Positions 44,301-52,053 of a stretch of DNA of 64,000 bases are shown piece by piece. The translations under genes and the position numbers were made by a program. The DNA lies in contig CAVVTR010000012.1 in NCBI GenBank assembly GCA_963751245.1, positions 307,242 through 371,241 of the forward strand. The letters are read 5' to 3'. Under the pieces are notes generated by a model that was given only the letters and a program-made list of their open reading frames with translations, searched no databases and was not told the origin of the DNA. Source of the stretch: CAVVTR01 sp963751245. Its GTDB lineage: Bacteria; Acidobacteriota; Thermoanaerobaculia; Thermoanaerobaculales; Thermoanaerobaculaceae. Within the stretch, counting starts at the first letter, position 1; every line of letters begins with the position of its first letter.

Positions 44301-45170
44301 TCAGGGCTTGTGCGCGGGGGGAGGCGTGTCGAGCAGGTCGACGTCGACCCAGATGATCCCGCCCAGCCGCAGGAACGCCTTGACCGTAGCGGCGCGTCCG
44401 CCGCCGGAGCCTCGCATCGGATCGTTGAGGCTCTCGTCCGAGCGGCGGCTGGAGGACTCCTCGCGAGTGCCCTCCGCCGCAAGCTCCGACGGCGTGAGCC
44501 CGTGCATCTGGAAGCCCACCGCGATCCTCTTGGGCACGGCCGCCCCTTCAGGAACGAGGGAGGCGAGGGGCACCCGGAACTCGTAGGCGTACGCCCCGCC
44601 GGCGATGCTGCTCGTCGCCCCCGCGCCGTCCGGCGCGACGCCGCCGTCGACCACCTTGACGATCTTCCCCCCGCGCAGCATCTCGAGGTCGCCGGGCGCC
44701 GCGCCGGGAGCGTGCTCCTCCCCGAGCGGCGCCTGACGCTCGCCACCACCGGGTCCGGCCGCGTCCTCCCCCTCCCCGGGACCGAGCGCCTTCAGCATCC
44801 CCGGAGCGCCGTGGTAGCGCAGGCCGAGCGTCGGCGTGTGGTCGTCCTCGCCGTTGACCCAGACGATCACGCCGGTGCGGGCGATCTGGCGGGCGAGGGC
44901 GGGGTCGCCGAAGTGGAAGTGGACGTAGAGGTAGCGGTCGTCGTGAGCGAACTTCGTGAGCCGGGGGCCCTTCGAGAGGTAGATCAGCGGGATCCCCTCC
45001 CACTCGGCGATGGCGTCGTGACCCGCCGGGCTCGCGGCCGTCGGCGGCGAGAACTTCGGCGTCGCGACTTTCGGCGCCTCAGCCCGGACCTCCTCGGCCG
45101 TGGCGGTGACGGTGCAGAGGACGGCGACGATGACCAGGACCGGAACTGCCGCGAGGCTCGAACGCTTCAC
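44301..45170 (-). CDS. Secreted CBM9-like domain protein
   Basis: A 289-residue protein with signal peptide (VPVLVIVAVLCTVTATAEE). WEGIPLIYLSK..HDDRYLYVHFHFGD and GVIVWVNGEDDHTP follow the family-9-like carbohydrate-binding/DOMON pattern used by secreted proteins to bind sugars or haem. The second half has a Gly/Ser/Arg-rich insertion before GGIIWVDVDLLDTPPPAHKP. It is 68 bp downstream of the phosphoesterase gene on the same strand, so may be cotranscribed. The 233 bp between it and the Fur-type gene hold nothing recognisable. Confidence 0.6.
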   Translation of the reverse strand: MKRSSLAAVPVLVIVAVLCTVTATAEEVRAEAPKVATPKFSPPTAASPAGHDAIAEWEGIPLIYLSKGPRLTKFAHDDRYLYVHFHFGDPALARQIARTGVIVWVNGEDDHTPTLGLRYHGAPGMLKALGPGEGEDAAGPGGGERQAPLGEEHAPGAAPGDLEMLRGGKIVKVVDGGVAPDGAGATSSIAGGAYAYEFRVPLASLVPEGAAVPKRIAVGFQMHGLTPSELAAEGTREESSSRRSDESLNDPMRGSGGGRAATVKAFLRLGGIIWVDVDLLDTPPPAHKP

Positions 45171-45238
45171 CGGGAACCTCCTCGCAGCTCATCATAGCGG
45201 GCCCCCTCCCGGACGGTGCGCCGTGGCCGGTGCGGCGC

Positions 45239-48200
45239 CTAGCGTCCGGGGCGTGTCTCCTGCACGAGGCGGGTGACGGCACCCCGCCGCGCGGCGTCCA
45301 GCCGCCGCGCCTCCTCGGCGGCCTCGTCGTCGTCCTCGCGGAGGAGGCCCGCCGTCATCAGGTCGTAGGCGGGGAGGGAGGCGACCGCGCCGGGGGGGAG
45401 CGTGCCGCCCGTGACCGAATACCAGATGGCGCCGTTGAGCACCGCCGGGTCGGCGATGTCGGGGTGGCTCAGGTCGAGCCGCTCCGTGCGCCGGATCCAC
45501 GCGGCGGTGCGCGCGCCGGCCGCCGGCTCCACCAGGAGGTTGTCGAGGGCCACCTCGGGCAGCACCGCCGTGTAGGGGGTGAGGTCGGGCTCGGTCCGGA
45601 AAAGGTCCACGGGAGCGGCGGAGGCGTCGAGCTGGTTCATGGGGGGCAGGCCGAGGAGCAGCTCGATGGTGCGGATCACGCTCACCGTCGAGTGGTAGGC
45701 GTGGACGAGGGCGCCGCGCCGGTTGTAGGCGCTGATCAGAAGCGCCACCGAGCGGTGCGCGTCCACGTGGTCGGGACCGGCCTGGGCGTCGTCCTCGACG
45801 ACGACGATGGCGGTGTTCTTCCAGTAGGGGCTGTGCGACACCGCCTCGACCAGGCGGCCGAGGGCGTAGTCGTTGTCGGCGACCATGAACTGCGGGGTCG
45901 GCATGCCCCGGCTCAGCCCGGCGGTGTGGTCGCTGGGGAGCCACACGATCGACAGCGCGGGCAGGCCGGCGCCGCCGGTGTCGAGGCCGGCGACGTAGCC
46001 GTCGAACTCCTCGAGCCATGCGGCGAAGCGGGAGGTGCCGCGGAAGCGGGGGTCGGGGTTGGCGGCGTGGATCAGCGGGTCGGCGCCCTCCGTCTGCCGG
46101 GACGCGGCGTACGAGGCGGTGGTCATGGCGTCGGGGATGGTCAGGTCGAAGGCGGCGAAGGTCGGCGAAAAGCGGCCCTCGAGGGACTTCTTGGTGGCGA
46201 CGACGGCGGCCACGGGGGAGGTGTCCGGGTAGGTCTTGCGCTTGCGCTGGTTGATGGCCGCCACGTCGGCGGTGGTCACGGTGCCGAGGAACTCGCCGTA
46301 GTTGCGGTAGGTGAGCCCCGCCCGGGACGCGGCGTCCCAAAGGTAGAGGGTCTCGGGCTCGGCGACGTCCGTGCCGCCGTGCAGGTAGGGCACGTAGCTC
46401 TCGAGGAAGCCGGCCACCGCGGCCGCGTCGGCGCCGTGGGCGAGCTGCTCCGGGATGCGGTCCGGCGGGACCACGTCGGGGAGCCGGTTGAAGCCGGTGA
46501 AGTCGAAGCTGCGGCCGCGCCCGGAGTAGTTCCAGCGGAACCCCTTGTCGACGTAGTCGGTGGAGAACGCCGCGGTGCACCAGTTGTGGCCGTCGGGGCT
46601 GGCCTCCGAGTTGACGAAGAAGCGGTCCAGCAGGCCGAAGCGGACCGCGAGGGCCCGCGCGTTGGGGGTGATCCGCTGTGCTTCGCCGTCGTGGACGCGG
46701 GCCGTCGCGCCGGCGCCGAAGATCGCCAGGGAGGGGTCGCCGTCGGCGCGGGAGCCGTCGCCGGCGGTCGCGAGATCGCCGAACACCTGGTCGTAGGTGC
46801 GGTTCTCCCGGATGACGTAGATCACGTGGGTGATCGGCGAGCGCCCCTCGAACAGCCTCTCCGCGCTCGGCCCGACGAGGCCGTCGTTCTCCATGACCTG
46901 CCGGGAGTACTCGGCGAGCCGCCGCTCGCCCGGCAGCGGGATCGCCGAGAAGTTGCCGCTGATCAGGGAGACGATGTACTGGCCCCGCAGGAACGCCCGG
47001 TCCGCCGGGAAGCGGTAGTTGGGCGTGTTGGGCGCGCGCCCCGAGTCGTCCACGGTCATCGACGAGTCGGCGAAGCCTGTCCCCTTGCCGTTGCCGACGA
47101 CGAGCGTCCCGCCCACGACGGCGATGGCGGAGGGGTACTGGCCGGTGGGGATGAAACCGGCGACGCGGCTGCGCCCCGGCGCATCGCCGAGGTCGTCATC
47201 GTCGTCTTCCCGGCCGGCCTTCGAGGCCTCCTCGCCGCGGGCCCGTGGGGACAGCGCCACCACCGCCACCGCGTTGGCGTGGGCGTTGGCGACGTAGAGG
47301 AGGCCGCCGGCGTCGTCGAGGGCGAGGTCCTCCGGGGTCGCACCGGGCAAGGCGGTCTCGGCGAGCCGCACGTCGATGCGTTCCACCTCGACGTCGCGGA
47401 CGGTGTCGATCACCGACACGGCGTCGGCGTTGGCGTCCGCCACGTAGAGGCGCGAGCCGGCGGCGTTGAGGACCATGGCCGTCGGGTGTCCGGCCACCGG
47501 GATGGCGGCCACCGCGGGGCGGTCCTCGTCGGGGCGGACCACCGCCACCGCGGAGGCCCCCCACAGCGACACGTAGACCTTCGCCGCCCCGCTCCGCCCG
47601 TCCGGCACGACCGCCACGCCGTAGGGGTAGAGGTTGCCCTGGAGCCCGGGGGCGCGGAGGGGGACGGCGCGGACGCGCGGCGTGCCGCCGAGGTCCGACA
47701 CGATGCCGAGGGAGTCGCCCAGGTTGTTGGCGGTGAACAGGGTGCCGCCGTCGGGGGAGAGGGCGAGCCCCGCCGGGTACACGGAGGGGCGGCCGCCGTT
47801 GATCGCCTTCGACGCGGGGACCGCGGCCATGGCGGCCAGGTCGATGCCGGGCGCCTTCACCCGGGTGGCCGGTCCCGGCGAGGGTGGGCTCAGCGGCTCG
47901 TCCTCGCCGGGCCGGAAGGCGAAGACCCACACGGTGTTCTCGAAGCCCCCGGAGACGTAGAACGGCCAGGCGCCGTCCGCGTCCGCGCGGGGCGCGAACA
48001 CCGCCCCCACGTTGGCGCTCTGCGGCGCGGGGAAGTAGACGTTCTGCACCGCCACGGGCGGGTCGGCCGCCAGGTCGATGACGGTGAGGGACTGCTGCGC
48101 CCGGTTGGTGGCCGCGCTGAACTGCACGCCGAAGCCGCTGTTCACGGCGACGAGGTAGCGCCCCCTGCCGCCGGGTCCGGTCGCGTCGGGGCTGCGCACC

Positions 48201-48382
48201 AACGCCACCGGGAGCGCGCCCACCGCCGCTTCGTGGGTGGCGGCGTCCCGGATCAGCGTCCCCGCGGGCGTGATGCGGCGCCCCTCGGAGGCGGGCTGGT
48301 GGGTGACGTCGGTGGCGCCGGCGGGCGCGGCGAGGAGCAGGAGCGCCACGAGGCCGGCGGCAGTGCGGATGCGTGGAGACAT
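45239..48382 (-). CDS. Secreted beta-propeller/phosphoesterase fusion
   Basis: A 1047-residue exported protein. After a signal peptide (GLVALLLLAAPAGATDV), residues about 60-430 form a YVTN/YncE-like propeller (PSGLALSPDGGTLF-type blades: YPAGLALSPDGGTLFTANNL, AMVLNAAGSRLYVADANADA, LALDDAGGLLYVANAHANAV). Residues about 500-900 are an acid-phosphatase/phospholipase C-like phosphoesterase domain (HVIYVIRENRTYDQVFGD, SEASPDGHNW, LPSDHTAG, IVVVEDDAQAGPDHVDAHRS) with the metal-binding Glu, Asn, Asp and His of the family. A secreted phosphate- or lipid-releasing enzyme is likely; substrate unknown. It is divergent from arsR. Confidence 0.85.
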   Translation of the reverse strand: MSPRIRTAAGLVALLLLAAPAGATDVTHQPASEGRRITPAGTLIRDAATHEAAVGALPVALVRSPDATGPGGRGRYLVAVNSGFGVQFSAATNRAQQSLTVIDLAADPPVAVQNVYFPAPQSANVGAVFAPRADADGAWPFYVSGGFENTVWVFAFRPGEDEPLSPPSPGPATRVKAPGIDLAAMAAVPASKAINGGRPSVYPAGLALSPDGGTLFTANNLGDSLGIVSDLGGTPRVRAVPLRAPGLQGNLYPYGVAVVPDGRSGAAKVYVSLWGASAVAVVRPDEDRPAVAAIPVAGHPTAMVLNAAGSRLYVADANADAVSVIDTVRDVEVERIDVRLAETALPGATPEDLALDDAGGLLYVANAHANAVAVVALSPRARGEEASKAGREDDDDDLGDAPGRSRVAGFIPTGQYPSAIAVVGGTLVVGNGKGTGFADSSMTVDDSGRAPNTPNYRFPADRAFLRGQYIVSLISGNFSAIPLPGERRLAEYSRQVMENDGLVGPSAERLFEGRSPITHVIYVIRENRTYDQVFGDLATAGDGSRADGDPSLAIFGAGATARVHDGEAQRITPNARALAVRFGLLDRFFVNSEASPDGHNWCTAAFSTDYVDKGFRWNYSGRGRSFDFTGFNRLPDVVPPDRIPEQLAHGADAAAVAGFLESYVPYLHGGTDVAEPETLYLWDAASRAGLTYRNYGEFLGTVTTADVAAINQRKRKTYPDTSPVAAVVATKKSLEGRFSPTFAAFDLTIPDAMTTASYAASRQTEGADPLIHAANPDPRFRGTSRFAAWLEEFDGYVAGLDTGGAGLPALSIVWLPSDHTAGLSRGMPTPQFMVADNDYALGRLVEAVSHSPYWKNTAIVVVEDDAQAGPDHVDAHRSVALLISAYNRRGALVHAYHSTVSVIRTIELLLGLPPMNQLDASAAPVDLFRTEPDLTPYTAVLPEVALDNLLVEPAAGARTAAWIRRTERLDLSHPDIADPAVLNGAIWYSVTGGTLPPGAVASLPAYDLMTAGLLREDDDEAAEEARRLDAARRGAVTRLVQETRPGR

Positions 48383-48424
48383 GGGCGTTCTCCTCTGGAG
48401 ACTGAAGATCGATTTTACGCGATC

Positions 48425-48460
48425 TTGACAGACGGGATGTAATTTGGCGAAAATGCCAAA
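48425..48460 (+). promoter_or_regulatory. arsR promoter with ArsR operator O1
   Basis: TTGACA (48425-48430) is followed 18 nt later by GAAAAT (48449-48454), which lies inside the dyad TTTGGCGAAAATGCCAAA (48443-48460). The dyad ends two bases before the arsR ATG, leaving no room for a ribosome site, so the transcript is probably leaderless. The same dyad recurs at 48846-48863. Confidence 0.7.
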
Positions 48461-48462
48461 CG

Positions 48463-48825
48463 ATGGAAACCGGCCCCCGCCCCCTGCCCGGAGAGTCCAC
48501 CCTGGAGAGCCGCGCCGCGGTCTTCAAGGCGCTGGGCCATCCCTCCCGGCTGTTCATCGTCGACGAGCTCTCCCGGGGCGAGCGCTGCGTGTGCGAGCTC
48601 ACCGCCATGGTGGGAGCGGACGTCTCCACCGTCTCGAAGCACCTCTCCGTGCTCAAGGCGTGCGGCCTGGTCGACGACGAGAGGCGCGGCGCCAAGGTCT
48701 TCTACCGCCTCCGGGTCCCGTGCGTGATCACCTCCTTCTCGTGCATCGACGCCGTGCTGGCCCGGCGCGACGCCGCGCGGACGGCGGAACCGTTGCCCGA
48801 GCTCGACGCGGCGTTCATCGAATGA
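48463..48825 (+). CDS. arsR: ArsR/SmtB-family repressor
   Basis: A 120-residue winged-helix metalloregulator. FKALGHPSRLFIVDELSRGE and ADVSTVSKHLSVLKACGLVD form the DNA-binding part; the metalloid site is GERCVCELT (CxC), and a later RVPCVITSFSCIDAV pair supplies further thiols, as in As(III)- or Cd-responsive members. It should repress at the two TTTGGC-N6-GCCAAA dyads that flank its own gene and release when arsenite binds. Next genes on the strand are an arsEFG-type set. Confidence 0.9.
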   Translation: METGPRPLPGESTLESRAAVFKALGHPSRLFIVDELSRGERCVCELTAMVGADVSTVSKHLSVLKACGLVDDERRGAKVFYRLRVPCVITSFSCIDAVLARRDAARTAEPLPELDAAFIE

Positions 48826-48845
48826 GCTCTCTTTTTTCGTTTTTA

Positions 48846-48863
48846 TTTGGCGATTTCGCCAAA
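48846..48863 (+). promoter_or_regulatory. ArsR operator O2
   Basis: TTTGGCGATTTCGCCAAA, a perfect inverted repeat of 8-bp arms, 20 bp after the arsR stop and about 190 bp before the thioredoxin-like gene. It matches O1 in both half-sites. It could control a separate downstream promoter. The T-rich stretch just before it (48830-48844) is unusual for this genome. Confidence 0.75.
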
Positions 48864-49050
48864 GCAAGGCCGGGTGGCCTCCCGGGCCCCTCGGAAGCCG
48901 CGGGCCGCGGCCGGAGCGCTGCGCCCGCACCACCGATCGTCATCGGGAACGGAGGCGTGACCCGGAGGTCCGGGCCACGCCCCGTCCCAGGCCGCGCGCT
49001 CCGGGCGGGCGTCGCCCTCGGAGCCCTCGCGTGAAGGAAGGAAGAGCACC

Positions 49051-49284
49051 ATGAAGAAGCTCCAGGTCCTGGGGACCGGCTGTCCCCGCTGCATCAAGCT
49101 CGCCGAGGCGGCGCAGGACGCCGCCTCGCAGCTCGGGCTCGAGTTCGAGCTCGAGAAGGTCACGGACATCAAGCAGATCGTGGCGTCCGGTGTGATGATG
49201 ACGCCCGCCCTGGTGGTGGATGGCCGCATCGTGGTGTCCGGCCGGGTCCCCGGCGTCGACGAGATCAAGACCCTGATCGGGTGA
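49051..49284 (+). CDS. Thioredoxin-like small redox protein, ArsE-like
   Basis: A 77-residue protein of the redox-active disulfide protein 2 family: QVLGTGCPRCIKLAEAAQDA has the CPRC active site, and GVMMTPALVVDGRIVVSGRV the cis-Pro loop. It is cytoplasmic. Together with the two following genes it fits the arsEFG set described in Shewanella for resistance to nitro-aromatic arsenicals, in which thioredoxin-like proteins reduce substrate and a CcdA-like membrane protein passes electrons. The ATG follows GGAAGGAAGAGC. The 187 bp between O2 and this gene hold no other feature seen. Confidence 0.8.
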   Translation: MKKLQVLGTGCPRCIKLAEAAQDAASQLGLEFELEKVTDIKQIVASGVMMTPALVVDGRIVVSGRVPGVDEIKTLIG

Positions 49285-49297
49285 AGGAGAGCCTGCC

Positions 49298-49750
49298 ATG
49301 AAGACCCCTCACATCCTCGCCTCGGCATTGGCCGTCATCCTCCTCGCGGGCGCGGCGCCCGCCCAGTCTCCGGATGCCGCCGGAACAGCTCAGGCGGCCG
49401 GCTCTTCCCGGAACCAGGTCGTCGTCACGTACTTCCACGGCGACGTGCGGTGCGCGACCTGCAAGAAGCTCGAGGCATACGCGAAGGCCGCCGTCGAGAA
49501 GGCGTTCGCCGCCGAGCTCGCCGACGGCCGGCTGGTGTTCCGGACCGTCAACACCGACCGCCCGGAGAACGCGCACTTCCTCACCGACTACTCGCTGGTC
49601 ACCAAGTCGCTGGTGGTCACCGAGGAGTCCGGCGGCAAGGTCCTGCGCTGGACGAACCTCGATCGGATCTGGCGGCTGGTCGGCGACCGGCAGGCCTACG
49701 ACGAGTACGTCGTCGCCGGCGTCCGCGCCCATCTCGGAACCTCCTCGTGA
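49298..49750 (+). CDS. arsF: ArsF-family exported thioredoxin-like protein
   Basis: A 150-residue protein with a signal peptide (ASALAVILLAGAAPAQSP) and a domain containing YFHGDVRCATCKKLEAYAKA (CATC active site) and later VTKSLVVTEESGGKVLRWTN. It matches the family named nitrophenyl compound nitroreductase subunit ArsF. It acts in the periplasm, probably with the downstream membrane protein. It lies 13 bp after the small redox gene and its TGA overlaps the GTG start of the next gene (GTGA). Confidence 0.85.
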   Translation: MKTPHILASALAVILLAGAAPAQSPDAAGTAQAAGSSRNQVVVTYFHGDVRCATCKKLEAYAKAAVEKAFAAELADGRLVFRTVNTDRPENAHFLTDYSLVTKSLVVTEESGGKVLRWTNLDRIWRLVGDRQAYDEYVVAGVRAHLGTSS

Positions 49751-50433
49751 CGGAGGCTCTCGCCCTCGCCGGCGGGGCGCTCTGGCTGGGGCTGCTCACC
49801 TCGATCAGCCCCTGTCCCCTCGCGACGAACATCGCCGCCCTCTCCTACGTGGGGCGGCAGGTCGCGAGCCCCGGGCAGTCCCTGCTGGCGGGGGTCCTCT
49901 ACACCCTGGGCAGGACGGTGGCCTACGTGGTGCTCGCCGCGCTGGTCATCTCGGCGCTCCTGTCCATGGTGGAGGTCTCCAACGTGCTGCAGCATCTCGC
50001 CGCGAAGGCCCTCGGACCGCTGCTGATCGTGGTCGGGATCGCGCTGCTCGGGGTGATCCCGCTGCCGTCGTTCGGGGACGGCCTGGCGCGGCGGTCGGGG
50101 CGCTTCGCGGCCCTCGGCGTGTGGGGCGCGGCGCCGCTGGGCGCAGTGTTCGCCCTCGCGTTCTGCCCCGTCTCCGCCGCGCTGTTCTTCGGCAGCCTCA
50201 TCCCGGTGGCCACCGCCCACGCCTCTCCGCTGGCGCTCCCGGCCCTGTACGGCGTCGGCACGGCGCTGCCCGTGCTGGGCTTCGCCATCCTGGTGGCGGC
50301 CGGGGGCGCGAGCCTGGGCGGCGCCTACGAGCGCCTGAAGCGCGTCGAGCACTGGGCCCGCGGCGCCACCGCGGTCGTCTTCATCCTGGCCGGGATCTAC
50401 GAGACGCTCCGCGGTACCTTCCTGCTCTTCTGA
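49747..50433 (+). CDS. arsG: ArsG-family membrane protein (CcdA/DsbD-like)
   Basis: A 228-residue protein with six helices. LTSISPCPLATNIAALSYVG and LAFCPVSAALFFGSLIPVAT place one cysteine in each of two symmetric helices, the CcdA pattern for carrying reducing power across the inner membrane. Some members are annotated as aromatic arsenical efflux permeases of the ArsG family; both roles remain possible. GTG start at 49747 overlaps arsF, so the two are coupled. No arsB, acr3 or arsC is nearby. Confidence 0.85.
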   Translation: MTEALALAGGALWLGLLTSISPCPLATNIAALSYVGRQVASPGQSLLAGVLYTLGRTVAYVVLAALVISALLSMVEVSNVLQHLAAKALGPLLIVVGIALLGVIPLPSFGDGLARRSGRFAALGVWGAAPLGAVFALAFCPVSAALFFGSLIPVATAHASPLALPALYGVGTALPVLGFAILVAAGGASLGGAYERLKRVEHWARGATAVVFILAGIYETLRGTFLLF

Positions 50434-50454
50434 CCAGGGCGCCTCGCCGGGGGC

Positions 50455-50916
50455 TCAGTCGGCGCGGCGGCTCTCGGCCTCGGCGAGCCAGCCGCGGCGG
50501 AGCTCGGCGGCGGGGACGGACGAGGTGCAGGGCTTGATGTCCAGGATCGGCGTGCCGTCCAGCATGTCCACCCCCTCCACGTGGAGCTTCGCACCCTCCC
50601 GGCGGACCAGCCGCACGATGGTGAGGGCGATGGGGTTGGGGCGCCGCGGCGAGTGGGTGGCGAAGACGCCGTGGGGGCGCGTGTCGGAGGGCGGGCTCGA
50701 CAGCAGGTCGTACCCCTCGGAGCGGTCGAACACCCAGAACACGTAGAGGTGCGAGAACCCCTCGATGTCGGTGAGGCCCTCGGCGAGCTCGGGGCGGATC
50801 TCGAGGACGCCCGCCGCGGTGTGCTTCGCGCCACGCCCCTTGGGGACCTGCGAGGTGTCGGCGAACGGGCTGCGGACGGTGCCGATAGGGCGCATGGTGA
50901 AGGTCGTGTCGGTCAT
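50455..50916 (-). CDS. trmO: tRNA t6A37 N6-methyltransferase TrmO
   Basis: A 153-residue SAM-dependent methylase that makes m6t6A at position 37 of threonine tRNAs. MRPIGTVRSPFADTSQVPKG, IEGFSHLYVFWVFDRSEG, GVFATHSPRRPNPIALTIV and VEGVDMLDGTPILDIKP are the UPF0066/TrmO signatures. It is convergent with arsG (21 bp gap) and probably monocistronic. Confidence 0.92.
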   Translation of the reverse strand: MTDTTFTMRPIGTVRSPFADTSQVPKGRGAKHTAAGVLEIRPELAEGLTDIEGFSHLYVFWVFDRSEGYDLLSSPPSDTRPHGVFATHSPRRPNPIALTIVRLVRREGAKLHVEGVDMLDGTPILDIKPCTSSVPAAELRRGWLAEAESRRAD

Positions 50917-51296
50917 GGCTCGCTCCTCTGTCCGGCGGACGGCGCCGCCGGCGCCGTCCCCGAAGAGGATAGGCCAACCGGGGCGCTCGAATTCCTCCTC
51001 CGCCGCTCCGGGGGCGCTCCGGCGCGCCCCGGCCGGTCACCGGCAGCTCTCGCCCTTCCTCCACTGCGCCCCGTAGCAGCTCGACCAGTCCTCCGCGCTG
51101 GCGGCGGCCACCGGCCAGGACCACCCCTTACTGACGGAGAACCGACACGGTCCCTGAGGGACCGGGCCGCTGCGGAACCGGAGAGAAACGGCCCGCCGCC
51201 GGCCGCATCGGGAGCGTTCCCGTCCCCGCCATCACCTCTGGCGGCCGGGGCCGGGGCGTCCCTGCGCGCGGTGAGGAGCGGGCGAGGGTCCCCGGG
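50917..51296. other. Gap between trmO and the Met-rich gene
   Basis: 380 bp without a convincing gene. A perfect dyad CGGTCCC-TGA-GGGACCG lies at 51148-51164 but has no T-run and no obvious gene to serve. Nothing else recognised. Confidence 0.45.
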
Positions 51297-51812
51297 TCAC
51301 CTCGGGCCGCGCGCGTGCTCCCCCATCTGGTGGAGGTTGCGGACCATCCCGTCGAGGCCCTCCATCATGGTGCTCATGTGCCGCTGGAGGTCCTGCATGC
51401 CGGCGGCGATCCTGGGGTTCTCCATCAGCCGGTGGTCGTCCATCATCGCGCGCATCTGCTGGAGCAGCTCGTCCATGCTGTTGGTCAGCCCGTTCATGCT
51501 CCGGGTCATGTCCATCATCGGGCCCCGCCCCTCCATCCGCCCCGGCCCGCCCATCATGCCGCGTCCCTCGCGGCCGCCCTGCATCATGGCCCGGCTCTCG
51601 GCCATCATCCCGGACATCCTGCCCATGAGCTCGTTCATCCTCTCCCTCATCTCGCCCATGGACAGCACCCGCGCCCGGGACATCTCCTCGTGCGCCTGCG
51701 GCATGGGCGGGTGCGGCGGCACCTGCCGCTGCGCCTCGCCGCTTCCGGCGAACAGCCCCACCGACAGTACCGCCACTGCCACCGCCGCCACCGACCCGCT
51801 CGAAGCTCTCAT
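51297..51812 (-). CDS. Secreted Met-rich protein beside the metal ATPase
   Basis: A 171-residue protein with signal peptide (VAAVAVAVLSVGLFAGSGEA) and a mature part in which about one residue in six is methionine: RMNELMGRMSGMMAESRAMM, RGPMMDMTRSMNGLTNSM and QQMRAMMDDHRLMEN. Helical heptads suggest a hairpin. Methionine clusters of this kind bind Cu(I) or Ag(I) in periplasmic proteins. It is divergent from the copper/silver P-type ATPase gene, with 240 bp of shared upstream DNA, supporting a metal role. Start at 51812 has GAGGAG upstream. Confidence 0.7.
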   Translation of the reverse strand: MRASSGSVAAVAVAVLSVGLFAGSGEAQRQVPPHPPMPQAHEEMSRARVLSMGEMRERMNELMGRMSGMMAESRAMMQGGREGRGMMGGPGRMEGRGPMMDMTRSMNGLTNSMDELLQQMRAMMDDHRLMENPRIAAGMQDLQRHMSTMMEGLDGMVRNLHQMGEHARGPR

Positions 51813-52053
51813 CGTCCTGCTCCTCTTTTCCCCGAAAGGGGCCGTGCACCCGCTGCCTCGGATCCCGGCGTCCGGGGGGCGCGCCGCTCCTCGCTCTTCA
51901 AGGTCCGCCGGGACGGGGCCATTCCCCCGGGGAGGACGCCGGTGAGCGGAGCCTGCCGCCGGCGTGAGGCGGAAGCACCGGTCCGGCCGGCACGTTGGAC
52001 GGTGAAAGCGCGGCGGGCGCCCATGCCCGCCCGGCGCGAGGAAGGAGTGGACG

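Noticed and set aside
45230..48442. A 1070-codon open frame on the plus strand
   Set aside because: It is the antisense shadow of the propeller/phosphoesterase gene; its product is Val/Gly/Arg/His-rich with no domain, while the minus frame has a signal peptide and clear motifs.
51148..51164. Perfect dyad CGGTCCC-TGA-GGGACCG
   Set aside because: No T-run and no suitably placed promoter or gene; may be chance in GC-rich DNA.
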